The translations under genes and the position numbers were made by a program. A stretch of 64,000 bases of DNA from positions 36,468,521 to 36,532,520 of the forward strand of contig OX940866.1 of assembly GCA_954871525.1 (NCBI GenBank), written 5' to 3'. Origin of the DNA: Parietaria judaica. Its lineage: Eukaryota > Streptophyta > Magnoliopsida > Rosales > Urticaceae. The notes beneath the pieces were generated by a model. It saw only the letters and a program-made list of their open reading frames with translations, was not told the DNA's origin and did no database searches. This document shows positions 47,048 to 59,904 of this stretch, in pieces; within the stretch, counting starts at the first letter, position 1; the number at the start of each line of letters is the position of its first letter.

Positions 47048-48044
47048 TACGATCCTTTCTTCGAGCTGGGTATTAAATATTTTCGAAAAATACAGCTTGC
47101 AGTTTCGGAAAAATCCAGATAAAAAAGGCAACAGAATTTTCATGATTTTCGTCTACGTTGAGAGATATTACCGTCTATATATATTTAATAATTAATTAAA
47201 ATTGAAATAAATACGAAATATTCGGGAATACATAACAAATAAATAAAGAAAATTTCAACTACACGTGTCGGTAAATCGAGGCTCTTGAGAGAGTGGCGCA
47301 AACGTGGATTAGTTTTTGTCGTGTCGGAGAGATCGAATCTCAGCCGTTGATCAAAGAAATTATTTTTGTTTAATTTAAGTGAATTATAGAATATTGATTA
47401 AGAATTTAAGATTCACATCATTATGATTTACGAGGATGGGGTCCAATGGGGAGAGATATATTATATACTATAGTACTATATCTCAGTTCATCAATGGTTT
47501 ATTTATTTTTTAATTTATAATTATTTATTGGATGATAAAAGATGAAGCTTTTGAGATTTAATAATTAAGCATGATGACAAGGCAACTTGTTTTGTAGTGT
47601 TTGTGGGGTCTACTTGTGTTTTTGGGAGTTCCTATAATTTGTGTTTGTGGTGCACACATACTATATCATCTACTACCACATATATCTATCTATTTTCTAG
47701 GTATATAAAAAAAAAATATTTACTATTATTATACTTTTCATTTTATTTTTAAATAAAAATTGGGGTATAATTTTACTTATTTAATGTTTCATAAGAAAGT
47801 TTGTGACTTGTGTTGCCCCCTCCTCACTGTCTCATAAGGTAAGGCAAGTCTCTCTCAATCCCAATGTTAACCTATATATTATTATTATTATTATTATTTA
47901 TTTTTCATGTTTGTTTGCAAAATATTTATTAGCTTTTGGTGTATTTGATACATTCTATAATTAATTATTTACGGAAATAACGATGTTAAGTATTTATTCC
48001 TAAGTTGTTACACAACATTAGAATTGAAAAGTAATTAAAAGCGG
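47048..48044. other. AT-rich intergenic DNA
   Basis: Contains a TTA microsatellite (47877-47899). No gene seen. Confidence 0.5.
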
Positions 48045-48663
48045 TAATGTGACCGATTCGACCGGCTAGACGCCGCGATTGATGGTTGTGGGGACAATTA
48101 TGGCATTGGCTTAGTAGCTCGCAACCATGAAAACCGTGTGCTTGCTTCGGGAATTAATTTCCATAGGCATGGTTTGTCCCCCCTACTTGCGGAGGCTTCT
48201 GCTATTCGTCGTGGGGTTGAATGGGCGTACGACCAGGGATGGTCGAAGATTCGTATCCAATCTGACTGTCAAGGAGTTATTAAAACTCTTAATAATAAGT
48301 CCATCCCTCTATCCGATTTAGGCACTATTGTGTCTGATATCCATCGCTTAGTCACGCAGATTGAGTCTGTAGTGTTCTACTTTAGCCCGAGATGCTGTAA
48401 TGAAGTTGCGCATGGCCTTGCCAGACTCGCGATAAAGTCTAGAGGGAATATAGTTTGGTTGGAGTCTGTCCCGCCTAGTATTGAACCTCTTGTTGCGCGT
48501 GACTCGGTTTGTAACGAGGGAGTCCCGACCCTTGTTCGGGACGTTTGTTTGGCTTCTGCCGCTAGTAATTTGATGTGGAGTACTCTTCCCTCTAGAGCCG
48601 CACCCGTTTGGGGGACTCGGAGGGTTTAATGAGGCTCGTCTTCCTTTCAAAAAAAAAAAAAAA
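48045..48663 (+). mobile_element. 5'-truncated LINE with RNase H domain and poly(A)
   Basis: An open frame from about 48045 to the TAA at 48627 encodes the C-terminal RNase H-like domain (RVT_3 type) of a plant non-LTR retrotransposon: LDAAIDG at the start, LLAEASAIRRGVEWA, QSDCQGVIKTL, and CCNEVAHGLARLA, which supply the expected acidic and histidine positions. About 20 bp after the stop comes a 15-base A run (48650-48664), the LINE tail. Reverse transcriptase and endonuclease are absent, so it is a 5'-truncated insertion. The frame is still open, so it is fairly young. I could not find a convincing target duplication. A domesticated RNase H gene is possible but less likely because of the A tail. 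Confidence 0.82.
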
Positions 48664-48664
48664 G

Positions 48665-50834
48665 ATAAGAGGGAATTTCCCGGTCAACGTATCAAAGAAG
48701 ATCTCAAAAAGAGAGAGATTAAAGGGTTAATGAGTTGATCAAACATTAATTGATAATAATTAAAATAATTAGTTAAAGTTGGATTAGTATACTCGGAATG
48801 ACTGTTGAGTAAGAATAGGGCTTTCTGTTTTTGTTCTTTTGAATTTGGATGTACATTCTTTGACTTGGCCTAGTCTAAATTATATAAATATTTATTTTAA
48901 TAATTAAAAGTAAAAATAATGCATATCGGATTTAATAGAACTCGAGATTGAGAGACAAATAACTCTCAAGCTATTAAAAACAAATATAACTAAATAAAGA
49001 AATATGAGGAAAATAACCATGAAATTAATGGAATAAATTGTGTATAGTTTATATACATAAACATATTTTTAAAATAGGTAGGAAAAAAAACGTATAAGTT
49101 GGAGTAATGGAGAATAAATAAACCAAGTTTGCTATTGAGAAGGAAAATTCAGAAATTGTTAATAGATCTAAAAACTTTAATTCATGCTAAGAATCTAGTA
49201 TTTAAGAAAACGCGTGAGAAGATGGTGTAAAAAAGAATGAGAAAAATTAACCCCAATTGATTAAGGTAACATTTTTTGTTGTTGAAAACATTAACTAACA
49301 AAAAGTGGGGGTGAAAATTTGTATCCGTTTCCTAGTTTCGGACCGGTTTTTTTTTTTTTTTAAATCAGAAAATTTAGCTTAAAAGAGTATGTCGCTCTGT
49401 AAAATAATATTGAATATAGTATTTAGTCCAAGTGATTCTTTTGGTATCGATTGAGCTTACGGAAGATTTCGGTCATATTAGGCCAAAGACTATGTTTTAT
49501 AGACTTGGAACCTACCAACGTGTCCTTAACGTTAGTTGGAAACTCAGCCTTTGGTACCCATATTCAGTTTTTAGTACACTAAACTAGGGGTGAAACTGAA
49601 ACTGAGAATCGGGAGTTTAAATTTTTTTAGTTCATGTCCCAGATAACTGGAACACCAATTTACTGTCCCGGATCCTGTTCCCATTCTTTTCTTTTCTTTT
49701 TCAAATCGGATATGGGACAAGCATGAAATTCCCGATTTTCAGAGACTAAATTGGGGATAAAATCCGTAACAAAATACAAAATACCATGTACAAACTACCC
49801 AATCCAAATACCAAGTTTAAAGTTAAAACATAATCTAAAATACTAAACTAAAATACCCTCGCGTATTTGCGAAGAAGAAGAATTAGTGATGGATAGCAGG
49901 AGAAGATGGAGGCATTGAGCAGTGGAGGAGAAAATATGGCCGAAAGTGAAAAATCCTAAATATAAACTAAAAAGAATAAAAAATAAGAAAATTAAACTAA
50001 AAACGACAACGAAAGCATTTTTATTCCGGTTTGAGTACCAGGACGTCCCAGTTCCTAGTTTTAAACTTAATTTCTAAAAAAAAAACGATCCGGAACTGAT
50101 TTTGCAAACGGGGACAAAATAGGAAAACAAATACAAAATTTTCAACCCTACACTGATCAAGGATCAAGTTTTTCCGATATTCCACGTTTCTATGGTGATC
50201 GAAAACTTTTCTCAACTTCTCCATTTTCCTTTATACTTTTTCATGGAAAAGCTACCGAAAATCCAATTATTTTTCTCGATTTTTTTTGTGAGTTAATTGT
50301 CGAAAATTGACGAATTTTTTCATGGAATTCGAAAACTTGGTTGAGGTATATATTCTTGTATGAAGATTAGTAAAAGACATGTTGCAAAGACACATTATAC
50401 CCCTTTGAAGATAAAAATAACCATGCCTTCAAGTAAAACTATTGCCATCATGTTTGTGCATGTTTGATATTTTATTTACGTTTGATATTTTATTTACATT
50501 TGTTAGTTGGTCTAAGACATATTATGACATTCTATTACGTTGGTATTTTAAACATTATATAAAAATTAAGTATAAATATGCATAAAAATATTTTATAACT
50601 TTTTCATTAATAACCGATTAATCCGTCGATAAATTTCGATAACGATAACTTTAAAAATTTATATTTTTTTATTGATAAACCTGTTACCAACAATAAATCT
50701 ATCGATAACGAGAACCAATTTATCGGTCAAAACTCAAAACGATAACATGAGCCTTGCCTACACCAAACCCTAGGTTTGATATGATATACATGACAGCAGA
50801 GTGCAGACAATATATTTAGAGTATTTTTATTGTA
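48665..50834. other. AT-rich intergenic DNA
   Basis: Contains decayed low-complexity sequence (49320-50110, with GGTTTTTTTT and CCGGAACTG motifs like those at 3800-5350) and a CGATAA-rich cluster (50610-50745). No gene seen. Confidence 0.5.
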
Positions 50835-50843
50835 TAAATTATA

Positions 50844-51216
50844 GGGTTAATGATGACGAAAATACCCAAAGTTTGGTCAAAGAACCCCTCGTGTACCCAA
50901 AGTTTAAAAGTGGTGGCAAAAATACCCGAAGTCACATTTGGGGAGTTGACCACTTCATTCTCGTAACGTTGTTAACTTACCTGTTAACTCAGGCCAAACG
51001 AGGCTGATGTGGGCTCGTCCACGTTGCAGAAATAGTTATGTCAGCAGCTCTTGTTTATCCGTGTGGCCAAAGTTAACAGGTAAGTTAACGGCGTTACGAG
51101 AATGGAGTGGTCAACTCCCCAAATGCGACTTTGGGTATTTTTACCACCATTTTTAAACTTGGGGTACACGAGGGGTTCTTTGACCAAATTTTGGGTATTT
51201 TTGCCGTCATTAACCC
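50844..51216. mobile_element. Foldback Mutator-like element, 373-bp copy
   Basis: Same family as 37425-37883: ends GGGTTAATGATGACGAAAAT and ATTTTTGCCGTCATTAACCC, exact 9-bp duplication TAAATTATA (50835-50843, 51217-51225). The inner part of the hairpin has lost about 80 bp compared with the 459-bp copy. Confidence 0.9.
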
Positions 51217-51672
51217 TAAATTATATTATGTTTGTGCGTTTGGTTTCCCAATAAATTATAGAACGTGTCTGCATGGATCTTTTGTATGAAAATGGTGGGT
51301 CCATTTTGATTATAGTTTATTTATTTATTAGGTGATTGTTTAATGGGAAATGTGAAGTTCTAAAGTCTTAAACTATGTTAATGAAGGCTTATATACCACT
51401 ACCAGCATCCTTTTCCGGAGCACGCATATAATAGTTTATTTATGCTATAGGATTTCACACTTCTTTTATTTTAAATAGAATCATTGGAAGCTGCGATGAT
51501 TAATATACAGGTGAACTTATTTATTACAGAAAAGCAAAGAAATAATTAAAGTACATACATTATTATTACGAGAGGAAGTTGGCCAATTTTTATCCTTTTT
51601 TTTTTCTTCTCAAACAGGTTTATTAATAATAATTACTAATTAGTAGGGTTTGAGAAAAGTTCATTGATTTAT

Positions 51673-51974
51673 GGGTTAATGACGGCGAAAATATCCAAAG
51701 TTTGGTCAAAGAACCCTTCGTGTACCTAAAATTTAAAAGTAGTAGAAAAAGTACCCAAAGTTACATTTGGGGTGTTGATCACTCCATTCTCGTAACACAA
51801 TTAACTTACCTGCTAATTCTGGACACGTGGACAAACGTGGCTTGCTGACATAATAATTTTTTGCCACGTGGACGAGCCCAATTAGGGGTTTAATTCGTTG
51901 TTTTGTCGTAAACGAGGCTGATGTGGGCTCGTCCGCGTGGCTAAAAATTGCTATGTCAGCAACCCACATTTATA
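51673..51974. mobile_element. Foldback element, truncated copy
   Basis: Left arm, loop and the first part of the right arm are present (GGGTTAATGACGGCGAAAAT to GTCAGCAACCCAC), then the match stops. No second end and no target duplication. It lies about 460 bp from the 373-bp copy. Confidence 0.8.
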
Positions 51975-52019
51975 TGTAATTATATGTGATATCCTCTCCT
52001 CAATAAATATGTGAGTTGT

Positions 52020-52937
52020 AGGCCCCGTTTGACATTGCTTATTATTAGGTGCTTTTGCTTTTTATAGAATTTTAAGTCAATATTTGTGTTTGGTAAGTTA
52101 CAATAGAAGCACTTCAGTAAAAAGTTTAGTTTTTCTATAGGCAAAATTTAAAAGTAGATAATAGATGATTTTGCTAGAATCTACTTTTGCTTTTCTTATT
52201 CTCTATCCCCAAAAATACTTTTTTTTGGTGGTAAAAGTACCAAAAATACATTTTACTATTGCGGTTAAGAGTCTTTTTAAGTGGTAAAAGTATCATTTTT
52301 TTATGTCCATATTTTTTAATTATTGTGGTTAAAGTACCAATTCTTTTTGGATAGTAAAGATACCAATTTTTTACATCCATTTTTTTTTTAAATTATTTCA
52401 GTTGAAGTACCAATTCTTATTGGGTGGTAAAAGTACCAAAAGTATTTTACCATTGTGGTTAAAGTATCAATTTTTTTAAGTGGTAAAAGTACATTTTTCG
52501 TTCACATTCTTAAATTATTATAGTTAAAGTACCAATTCTTTTTGGAAGGTAAACGTATATAAAAAAACAAATACATATAATTATTGCAGTTAAAGCATTA
52601 GTTCTTTTTAGTTGGTAAAAATACTAATTTTTTACCGTGACCGGAAGAAACGTGGATGTAAAAAATTAATATTGTCACCATAATTATTGTCAATTAAAAG
52701 CATAAAAGGCATAATAAACTAAGCAATGTTTTTTATTTTATTTATTGAGTAATTATATTATTTATATTATTTTTTAACTTTTTATATTAATATTGAGATT
52801 TAATTAACATTATTTATGTCTACTTTAGTATTTTGTTACATTTAGAAGCTAATTAAGTAAAATTGGTTGCCAAACAGTAAACTTGAACTTTTGAAAAAAC
52901 CAATTGTTTTTTGTTTTCATTAACCAAACAGTGCATT
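52020..52937. mobile_element. Candidate hAT-like MITE with internal tandem repeats
   Basis: Starts near GGCCCCGTTTGACATTGC and ends near TTAACCAAACAGTGCATT; the GTTTGG-type ends in inverse orientation are common in plant hAT MITEs. I could not fix the boundaries or a target duplication. The tandem array at 52140-52630 lies inside. Confidence 0.45.
52140..52630. repeat. Decayed tandem repeat, about 70-90 bp unit
   Basis: Five to six degenerate units, each with TTGTGGTTAAAGTACCAATT, TTTTT(A/G)G(A/T)(G/T)GTAAAAGTACC and a TTTTTACATCCAT-like end. Spacing varies because of T-run length changes. Confidence 0.7.
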
Positions 52938-54303
52938 ACTTTCTCTGACAACACTTTTTTTGACAGTAAATTTTAAAAGCAATTATGAAGACAGCACAAC
53001 AATGCCAAATTGGGCGGTAATTATATTACATATATGTACTTGAATATGATATACTGTACTTAAAAAGATAATATGATTAAGAATAATATAAACAAATTAG
53101 CTGATTACACCAACTTTTATTGCTTCTAATCCAATAATACACCATAAAATATTAAGGAAAAAGCTTCATGGCTGTCATGTTGGTATACCCTACTACAAAT
53201 TAACCAGTCCTTTTCAAGACCTACTTTACTATAATAAGCTTATATATTTTATACATGACTAATCGTAATGGAGAAAGTTGCAGTGCTTAGCAAGAGCTTA
53301 TCATCTTAATCAAGTGGACAAAACCTTTATCAATTAGCTATATTACTTTATTACATTATTGCTAATTTCACAAACTTTCGTGGATCAACATCTTGATGTT
53401 GGTGGCTGAAAAAACAAAATGCAATTAAGTGATTCACAGACATAATCCTTAATTTCCTAATGATATATACTACAATTAATGTTGCATTGTAGTAGGGTTT
53501 TTGAAGGGTTTTGGAGGATCAACCTATTTAATTAATAAAGGTAGTTGAACGTGAAGCAATACTATATATATAATAGTCTAAATTTTCAGATAAGGTTTTA
53601 GAGAATACGGTTGTAATGTCATTGTACATGAGTGAGCAAGCACATGATGGTGCATTAACCCATCCCATAGGCAAAGTGTTGTTGTGGTGTTGTCCTCATG
53701 ATGATAGAATCACCATGATGACCTCTTGCTAGGGTTTTAAATTGCTGAATTAGAACTATATCCAAGCTATTTTACGTTATCGAAGAAAAATCGATAGTTC
53801 CGTTTTACGGGATATCGATGAGTTTTTGTATGATTTACCGATGAGTTTTATATGATAATAATATTTATGATATATAATATAGGTTACAAATTTAATAAAT
53901 AAAGGTTTAGAATGAACTTTGAAACAAATGTAGAGTATAACTGTAACTTTATATAAGTTGCAATACTTATACAAATTTAATGTTATACTTATAATTTTTT
54001 TAGTTATGAAAAACTTTGAAATTGTATATTATGTGATTCCGCCTCGAATTTATTAATCTAGCATTAGATTATGACAAAAGAATATTGTCAAAACAGAATA
54101 GTATTAGGGATAAATAACGTAAAACGCGCATATATATATATATATCATTTAGAAGAAGTAGAAATATAATACGTACATCAGAACTAAACAAGAACAAGAA
54201 AAAACACCTAACTTAATAATTTATTATCTTGAATAATCTCCAGCTAATAGGCATTCCCAAAAGGAATCCTACCAATCACCAACAATAGAGCACAAGCTAT
54301 ATG

Positions 54304-54334
<31 letters not shown>

Positions 54335-57123
54335 ATGAAAAGAGTGCAATTTCTTTGGAATATTATTGACTTTATAGTAGAAGAAATTCCAAATATGAAA
54401 TTGCGTTGATTGTGGCAGAAATGTATGGAAATTATTTTCATTTGATATGTTTATATTATAGTGAAACAAGAAGCTAGTTTAATCACAACCCAACCAACTT
54501 CCAAGTTGGGTGGGACTTTTTATTAAGTATTGTCTATTTTCTCTTTTCCTAAGACTCAAGTCATTGGATTTTTTATTTTATATATAATTTTATTAATTTA
54601 AATTGCTTAGCTGCTTCACATGATTTTCACCTAATCATTGCTAGCTTTCCAGGCAACATATGGTTCATGTTGAAAAACCATATCCCATAAAGAAAAGGGT
54701 TTATAAAATAATAATAACAATATAGTTTTTTTTTTTTGAGAAATAGTTATTTTCTATTTTGCTAACACATTAATGTGTCTATCTGCCTGGCATCCAATGC
54801 TATCATTGATGGCATAAAGATCACTTTCCTATTTTGCCTTTTGACATAATAAGCTGTTGACCTTCAATATGTACATCTTGAAATGCCAAATTTACCAATG
54901 TTCATGTATAAGTAATTTGATAGCATAAATCTAATATGATTTTTTATATAAAAAATTTCAATGTCCATTATATATATTTTTTTTAATAAGTCCACTTGCT
55001 CTGTAAATCCAAAAAATAAAAATAAAAATATTTATATAATTTCAGAAGTAATACGTATCAAAAACTTAACAGCACAAATAATAAAAAAATTATTTTAAAT
55101 TTATCTAAACAATGGACAAATTTTTTAAGAGAAAAAAATAATTAATAATATTAAAAACTTCGACCGTGAAAAATATAAAATATTGGATAGCTATATGTTT
55201 CTATAGATCTATTTAAAATAAAAGTCTAGCTACTTACAATAGTGGTAAAACAATTCTCTTCATCAACTTTTTAACTTAGTCATTAATTATTCAGATTCAG
55301 AATTCATCTGAATAAATATAGCTAAAATTGGTCCGATGCACCACATTACGATTTAAAATAAACCAAATTATAACAAAAAGTGTATTAGATGTTTTTTTAT
55401 TATGTATATAAATATATATATATATATGTATATATGTATCCTATATATTGGCATGGATGTGTGTTCAATGACTCTAAATTTGGATGGTCAAGAGTTTTTG
55501 ACTTGCATTACATTTAAGTTATATTAGCCCGTAAAAAAAAAAAAAAAAAAAAAGTTATATTAGCCGACTTGGTTTCTTGCTTCTTGTCAATTATAAAGGG
55601 ATCAAGGTCATATATGTATATATATATTGAGCGATATTGAGTGAGTTTCATAAATATATAAGCATACATTCATGGAATAAACTTTGGTGATATTCTCATA
55701 TAATTATAGGTGGCCTTATTGATGAGTGAATGAATTTATATAAATTGGACTGATGACCAATCTCTAGGGTTATTCACTGCCCGCTGATCATATATATAAA
55801 TTTCTACCATCTTCCCTGATCGTATATATATAAATAATATTGCCATGCATGAAAATGCATTAGGGTTTGATCAGTTCATAAAGAAGATATCGTCGTACCA
55901 TCAAAATCCAAATCACCAATTGAATTACTCAATCTTTCCACTTGTACCTACCATTTTTCTCTTGCCTCTAAGGAACAATGAATTTCATACGAAAACGATA
56001 TATCTACAAGGAGAGAACGGGATATCAGGACGTCGCGGACCCGCCCGGAAGCGATTTCCGGGAAACCTAAGATTTACCTGGAAGTCCTCAAGATATTCTA
56101 TAATTTTATGTCCTCTGCAAAAAATACAATCGCATGCCGGACAAACAAGCATATTCTGGTCACAAAATCTAACCGTTATTGTCTCATGAATTTTATTTCG
56201 GTGTATCATAGACAAAAGTATGCACTATAATATATGAAAAAAAAAACAAAAAAAAAACGTGAAACAATAGAAAGTAGATAAAAATAAACTTATAAATAAA
56301 AATATTAGTACTATACATATCTGTTATAAACTATATAGTTTATTTTGTGAGAATGTGTGATAATATATCAAGTGTGTAGTTGCCATGTAGGCCATTTACG
56401 TGGGAGTAGCGCACGTGAAAGTCTCTCCACTTACGAAAACGACGTTAAAGGATGATAAGAACTTGTTGTCGTTTGAGAGCAAATGGATAATAAAACCCCA
56501 AACAACTTGTGGTATATATGAGACACAAATAGATTAAATACATATCAACCACTGGTTTATTTATGTTGGAGGAGACCATATAATAACCTCAAAGGATTGG
56601 TTTAATGGTCCCACAACATGTGCTATATATATATATTATATATATATATATATACACAACTTTAAGGATTGCAATTTTGGCCTCTCCTATGAATTGACAA
56701 AATTGTTTTATATACAAGGATTAATAAATACTAGTTTTGTATATAATTTGTATGAAATTAGGCTCTGATTTTACATGATTCGAAGGCAGACGATCGAGCA
56801 TTCTGTTTCGTATAATAGAACGCTGTATTTCTGGTATGATGAAATTCCGCCTACGGTGGCCGATGAAAACAAAGCTCGTACCTCGTGTCACTGAGGCTCC
56901 CGGCGCCGGTGATGCGGAAGCGGATTCCCGGGGTGAGAGAATATGTGTTGGAATTAATATTAGAGGATGTTATATTATTGTACTCTTTTGAAGTTCTAAA
57001 TTTATCTATCTACAACTATAAATATAATAGAAATGCCATATCACCTTCCCCTTAAAAAAAATGAAAATAAAAATGGATATAAGTACCACCAACGGCCACC
57101 AAGTATGTAGCAAAGTGTTTGGT
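52938..57123. other. AT-rich intergenic DNA with two unexplained GC-richer islands
   Basis: Mostly AT-rich, with TA tracts (54131-54143, 54312-54336, 55408-55430, 56624-56656). Two islands stand out: 56010-56160 and 56780-56935. Each contains plausible splice signals on the minus strand (for example TTTTTTGCAG...TTCCAG|GTAAATC around 56079-56124), but I could not recognise a protein. No gene called. Confidence 0.45.
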
Positions 57124-57132
57124 ATATTCATA

Positions 57133-58225
57133 GGGCGGCAAAAAGACCCAAACTTTGGTCAAATGCTCTGGTGTGTATACAGCCTCCGTAACTAGCGGCA
57201 AAAGTACCCAAACTCGGCATTTGAGAGTTGAGCGAGGAAATATGTCCATGTGGCTATTAGCCTTTGCTACGTGGCATGCCACGTGGCACTTGGCCGCCAC
57301 GTGGCATGCCACGTAATTATTATTTTTTAAATAATTTTTAGTAAAAAAATTATATTTATTTTTTAAAATTTTCATTTTTATTTTTAACTTTATTTTTAAT
57401 TTTAATAATTTTTTTTCCAATAATAACAAATAATGAATATTTAAATATTCATTATTGGTTGTAATTATTTATTTTTAAAAAAGTGGGTAGAAACGAAATA
57501 AAAATCACGGTTCATGGTTCACTTGAACTCCGTTTCCGATCTGGTTCACGCGTCGAATAAAATTGTTTAATATGTTTAATAATAATAACCAATAAACACA
57601 TACATATTGTTTAAAAAGTCAAGACATAATTAAATACACACCACTTATTCAAAAAAAAAATAGTAGTCATATTTATATTTAACGAAAAAATTGTTTTATT
57701 TGTTTGTGTCATATATTTTTTTATGTTTGCATTATATAATAATTGTTTAATATTTAAATATATATAGTATTCTTTTTTTAAAAAAATTGTCATTAGATAA
57801 TCATATGATTATTATTGGTTATTATTATTAAACATATTAAGCGATTACGTTGCACCCGTGAACCGGATCGGAGGCAGAGCTTGAGTGAACCGTGAACCGT
57901 GATTTTTTTCTTTATTTATTTCGTTTGACCCACTTTTCTAAAATGAATAATTATATTTAATAATAATAATAACAAATAATGAATATTTAAATTTAAATAT
58001 TCATTATTGGTTATTATTGAAAAATAATTTATTTTTAAAAAAATTAAAAAGTTTTAAAAAATTACGTGGCATGCCACGTGGTAGCCAAGTGATATGTGGC
58101 ATGCCACGTGGCAAAGGCTAATAGCCACATGGACTGAGTTTGGGTATTATTGCCGCTATTTATGGAAGTTGGGTACACGGGAGAGAATTTGACCAAAAGT
58201 TGGGTCTTTTTGCCGCAATTAACCC
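57133..58225. mobile_element. Foldback Mutator-like element, 1093-bp copy
   Basis: The whole element is one long inverted repeat centred near 57670. Right end reads GGGTTAATTGCGGCAAAAAG on the other strand; left end GGGCGGCAAAAAGACCC has lost about 7 bp near its tip. Exact 9-bp duplication ATATTCATA (57124-57132, 58226-58234). Ends and layout relate it to the 37425 and 50844 copies, but the interior is different and longer. It holds at least four copies of the palindrome-rich ACGTGGCATGCCACGTGG. Confidence 0.9.
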
Positions 58226-58234
58226 ATATTCATA

Positions 58235-58379
58235 TTCTATGTGTAACCGAGCCAAATATTTATTGTGACGATAATGAATTTTAAGGGGCTTGCAAGGTTT
58301 GTCCTCGTTTAATTTTGGTTTTTGTTATGGGTATTTTTTTTTTAAGCTTAAAAAATTACTAAGCCCAAGAGGTCGAAGG
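58235..58379. other. Short spacer
   Basis: No gene seen. Confidence 0.4.
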
Positions 58380-58680
58380 TGATCCGAGCCCGGCTCGGAA
58401 AAGTAAGCTTTGACCTGTTTGGAAAAATTCAACCCGAGTCTCATCTATAAAATCAACTTAGGCTCGCTCCGGAAAATCAAACTGTGCCCGGCCCTAAAAG
58501 TCAATTTGACGTGCTTCAAAAAAGTCAACACAAGCTCGGCCCGAAAAAAGTCAAACTGTGGTCGGACCAAAAGAGTCAACTCCAGCTCGGTTCGTAAAAG
58601 TCAACCCGAGCTCGGGAAAAAAGTCAAACCCAAACTAAGTCCATAAAAGTCTGCCCGAGCCCAGTTCGGAAGAAGAAAAA
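58380..58680. repeat. Degenerate tandem repeat, about 28-bp unit
   Basis: About ten units built on GCTCGG-CCCGAAAAAAGTCAA, with drift in every copy. The 78-codon frame across it shows a matching ~9-residue period and is not a real gene. Confidence 0.7.
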
Positions 58681-59904
58681 AAATCGGCACGGACACGGCC
58701 TCTGGAGGCTAGGCACGTCACGCGAGCACTACTGTCTGCTCACAATGCGCTTGCTGCGCCTGGGTGGTTGTCGTTTGATATCCATAATACTTTACGTTGT
58801 TATCGTTTGTATGTATCTGTCGTTTTGTCATCTAATGACGTATCGGTCATTTTTATGTCGTTTCTTGACATGAGAAGTTGCAAAGCATCTCACCTGTTTT
58901 ATGGTCATTTGCTTCATAAGTTGATTTACTGTCGTTTTATTTTTGAAGTCGAAAATAATATGCATTTATGGGTGGTTTGCTTCATCAGGTAACCAATTGT
59001 CGTTTTATATTTAATGTCGTTTTTCTATGACGAAGTTACTAGCCAATCCATATATCTACACAAATTTCAATATATATTTTTATCGAAATAGTCGAAGATC
59101 ACGTACACACGGTGATTCCGTCTCAAATTTATTAATATAAATTTATTGGTTGTTTCCTATCATAAATATAAAATTCGTGACTTTTTTTTATTATTATTAT
59201 AGCAAAAGTCTATGCTAGATTACTATAAACGGGGTAACTTGAATATAATTAATTTCATAATTCTCCCTCTCATGAACATATATTATTCAACTAAATAAAA
59301 CATACTATCATCTTGAAGCTTTTCCTCATTAGTTGACTTATATTATTTGACTTTTCACCACAAAACGTTGACTTTTCTTTTTGCTCAAATAACAAGCTCG
59401 GCACGTAAATAGTATTAAAAATATTTTTTTTTTCTTGACGTGATGGGGATTCCATGAAGAAAATGATTGTTGGAGAAATTAATTTGAATAAAACTAGAGC
59501 ATCTCCTTTGTCGATTTTGTTAGAAAGAAACGTAGGTTGTTGTCCTTTAGTGATTGGAGAGAGAATTATTTTTTGAAAATAAAATGTTAGCTAATTTAAT
59601 TAAATTTGCAGAGAAGGGATCAAAGAGAAAGATAAGAACAACATAAGCCTCGAAGGGAAGAGACCAAAAGAATTGTGACATTACATTCACACACACACGC
59701 CTATTCTAAAAGCATGATCATATAATAGCTAGTGACTCTTCACCAAAACACCTTGATTGAAAATATATTTTATATTTTCTCATAGGATTTAATTAATATA
59801 ACTGATTTTCACTTAATTTTCTTAGATTAGTTAGATAAAGTTTGAGTTAAGCGTGTATGTAACAGAGTTAACACATATACAGAAGCCAAATACTAGATGC
59901 ATAA

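Noticed and set aside
37425..58225. CRISPR-like or phage structure from the repeated arms
   Set aside because: The repeats are inverted, long and bounded by 9-bp target duplications in a plant nuclear sequence, so a transposon explains them.
58410..58646. 78-codon plus ORF with periodic residues
   Set aside because: It follows a degenerate 28-bp tandem repeat and has no start context or domain.
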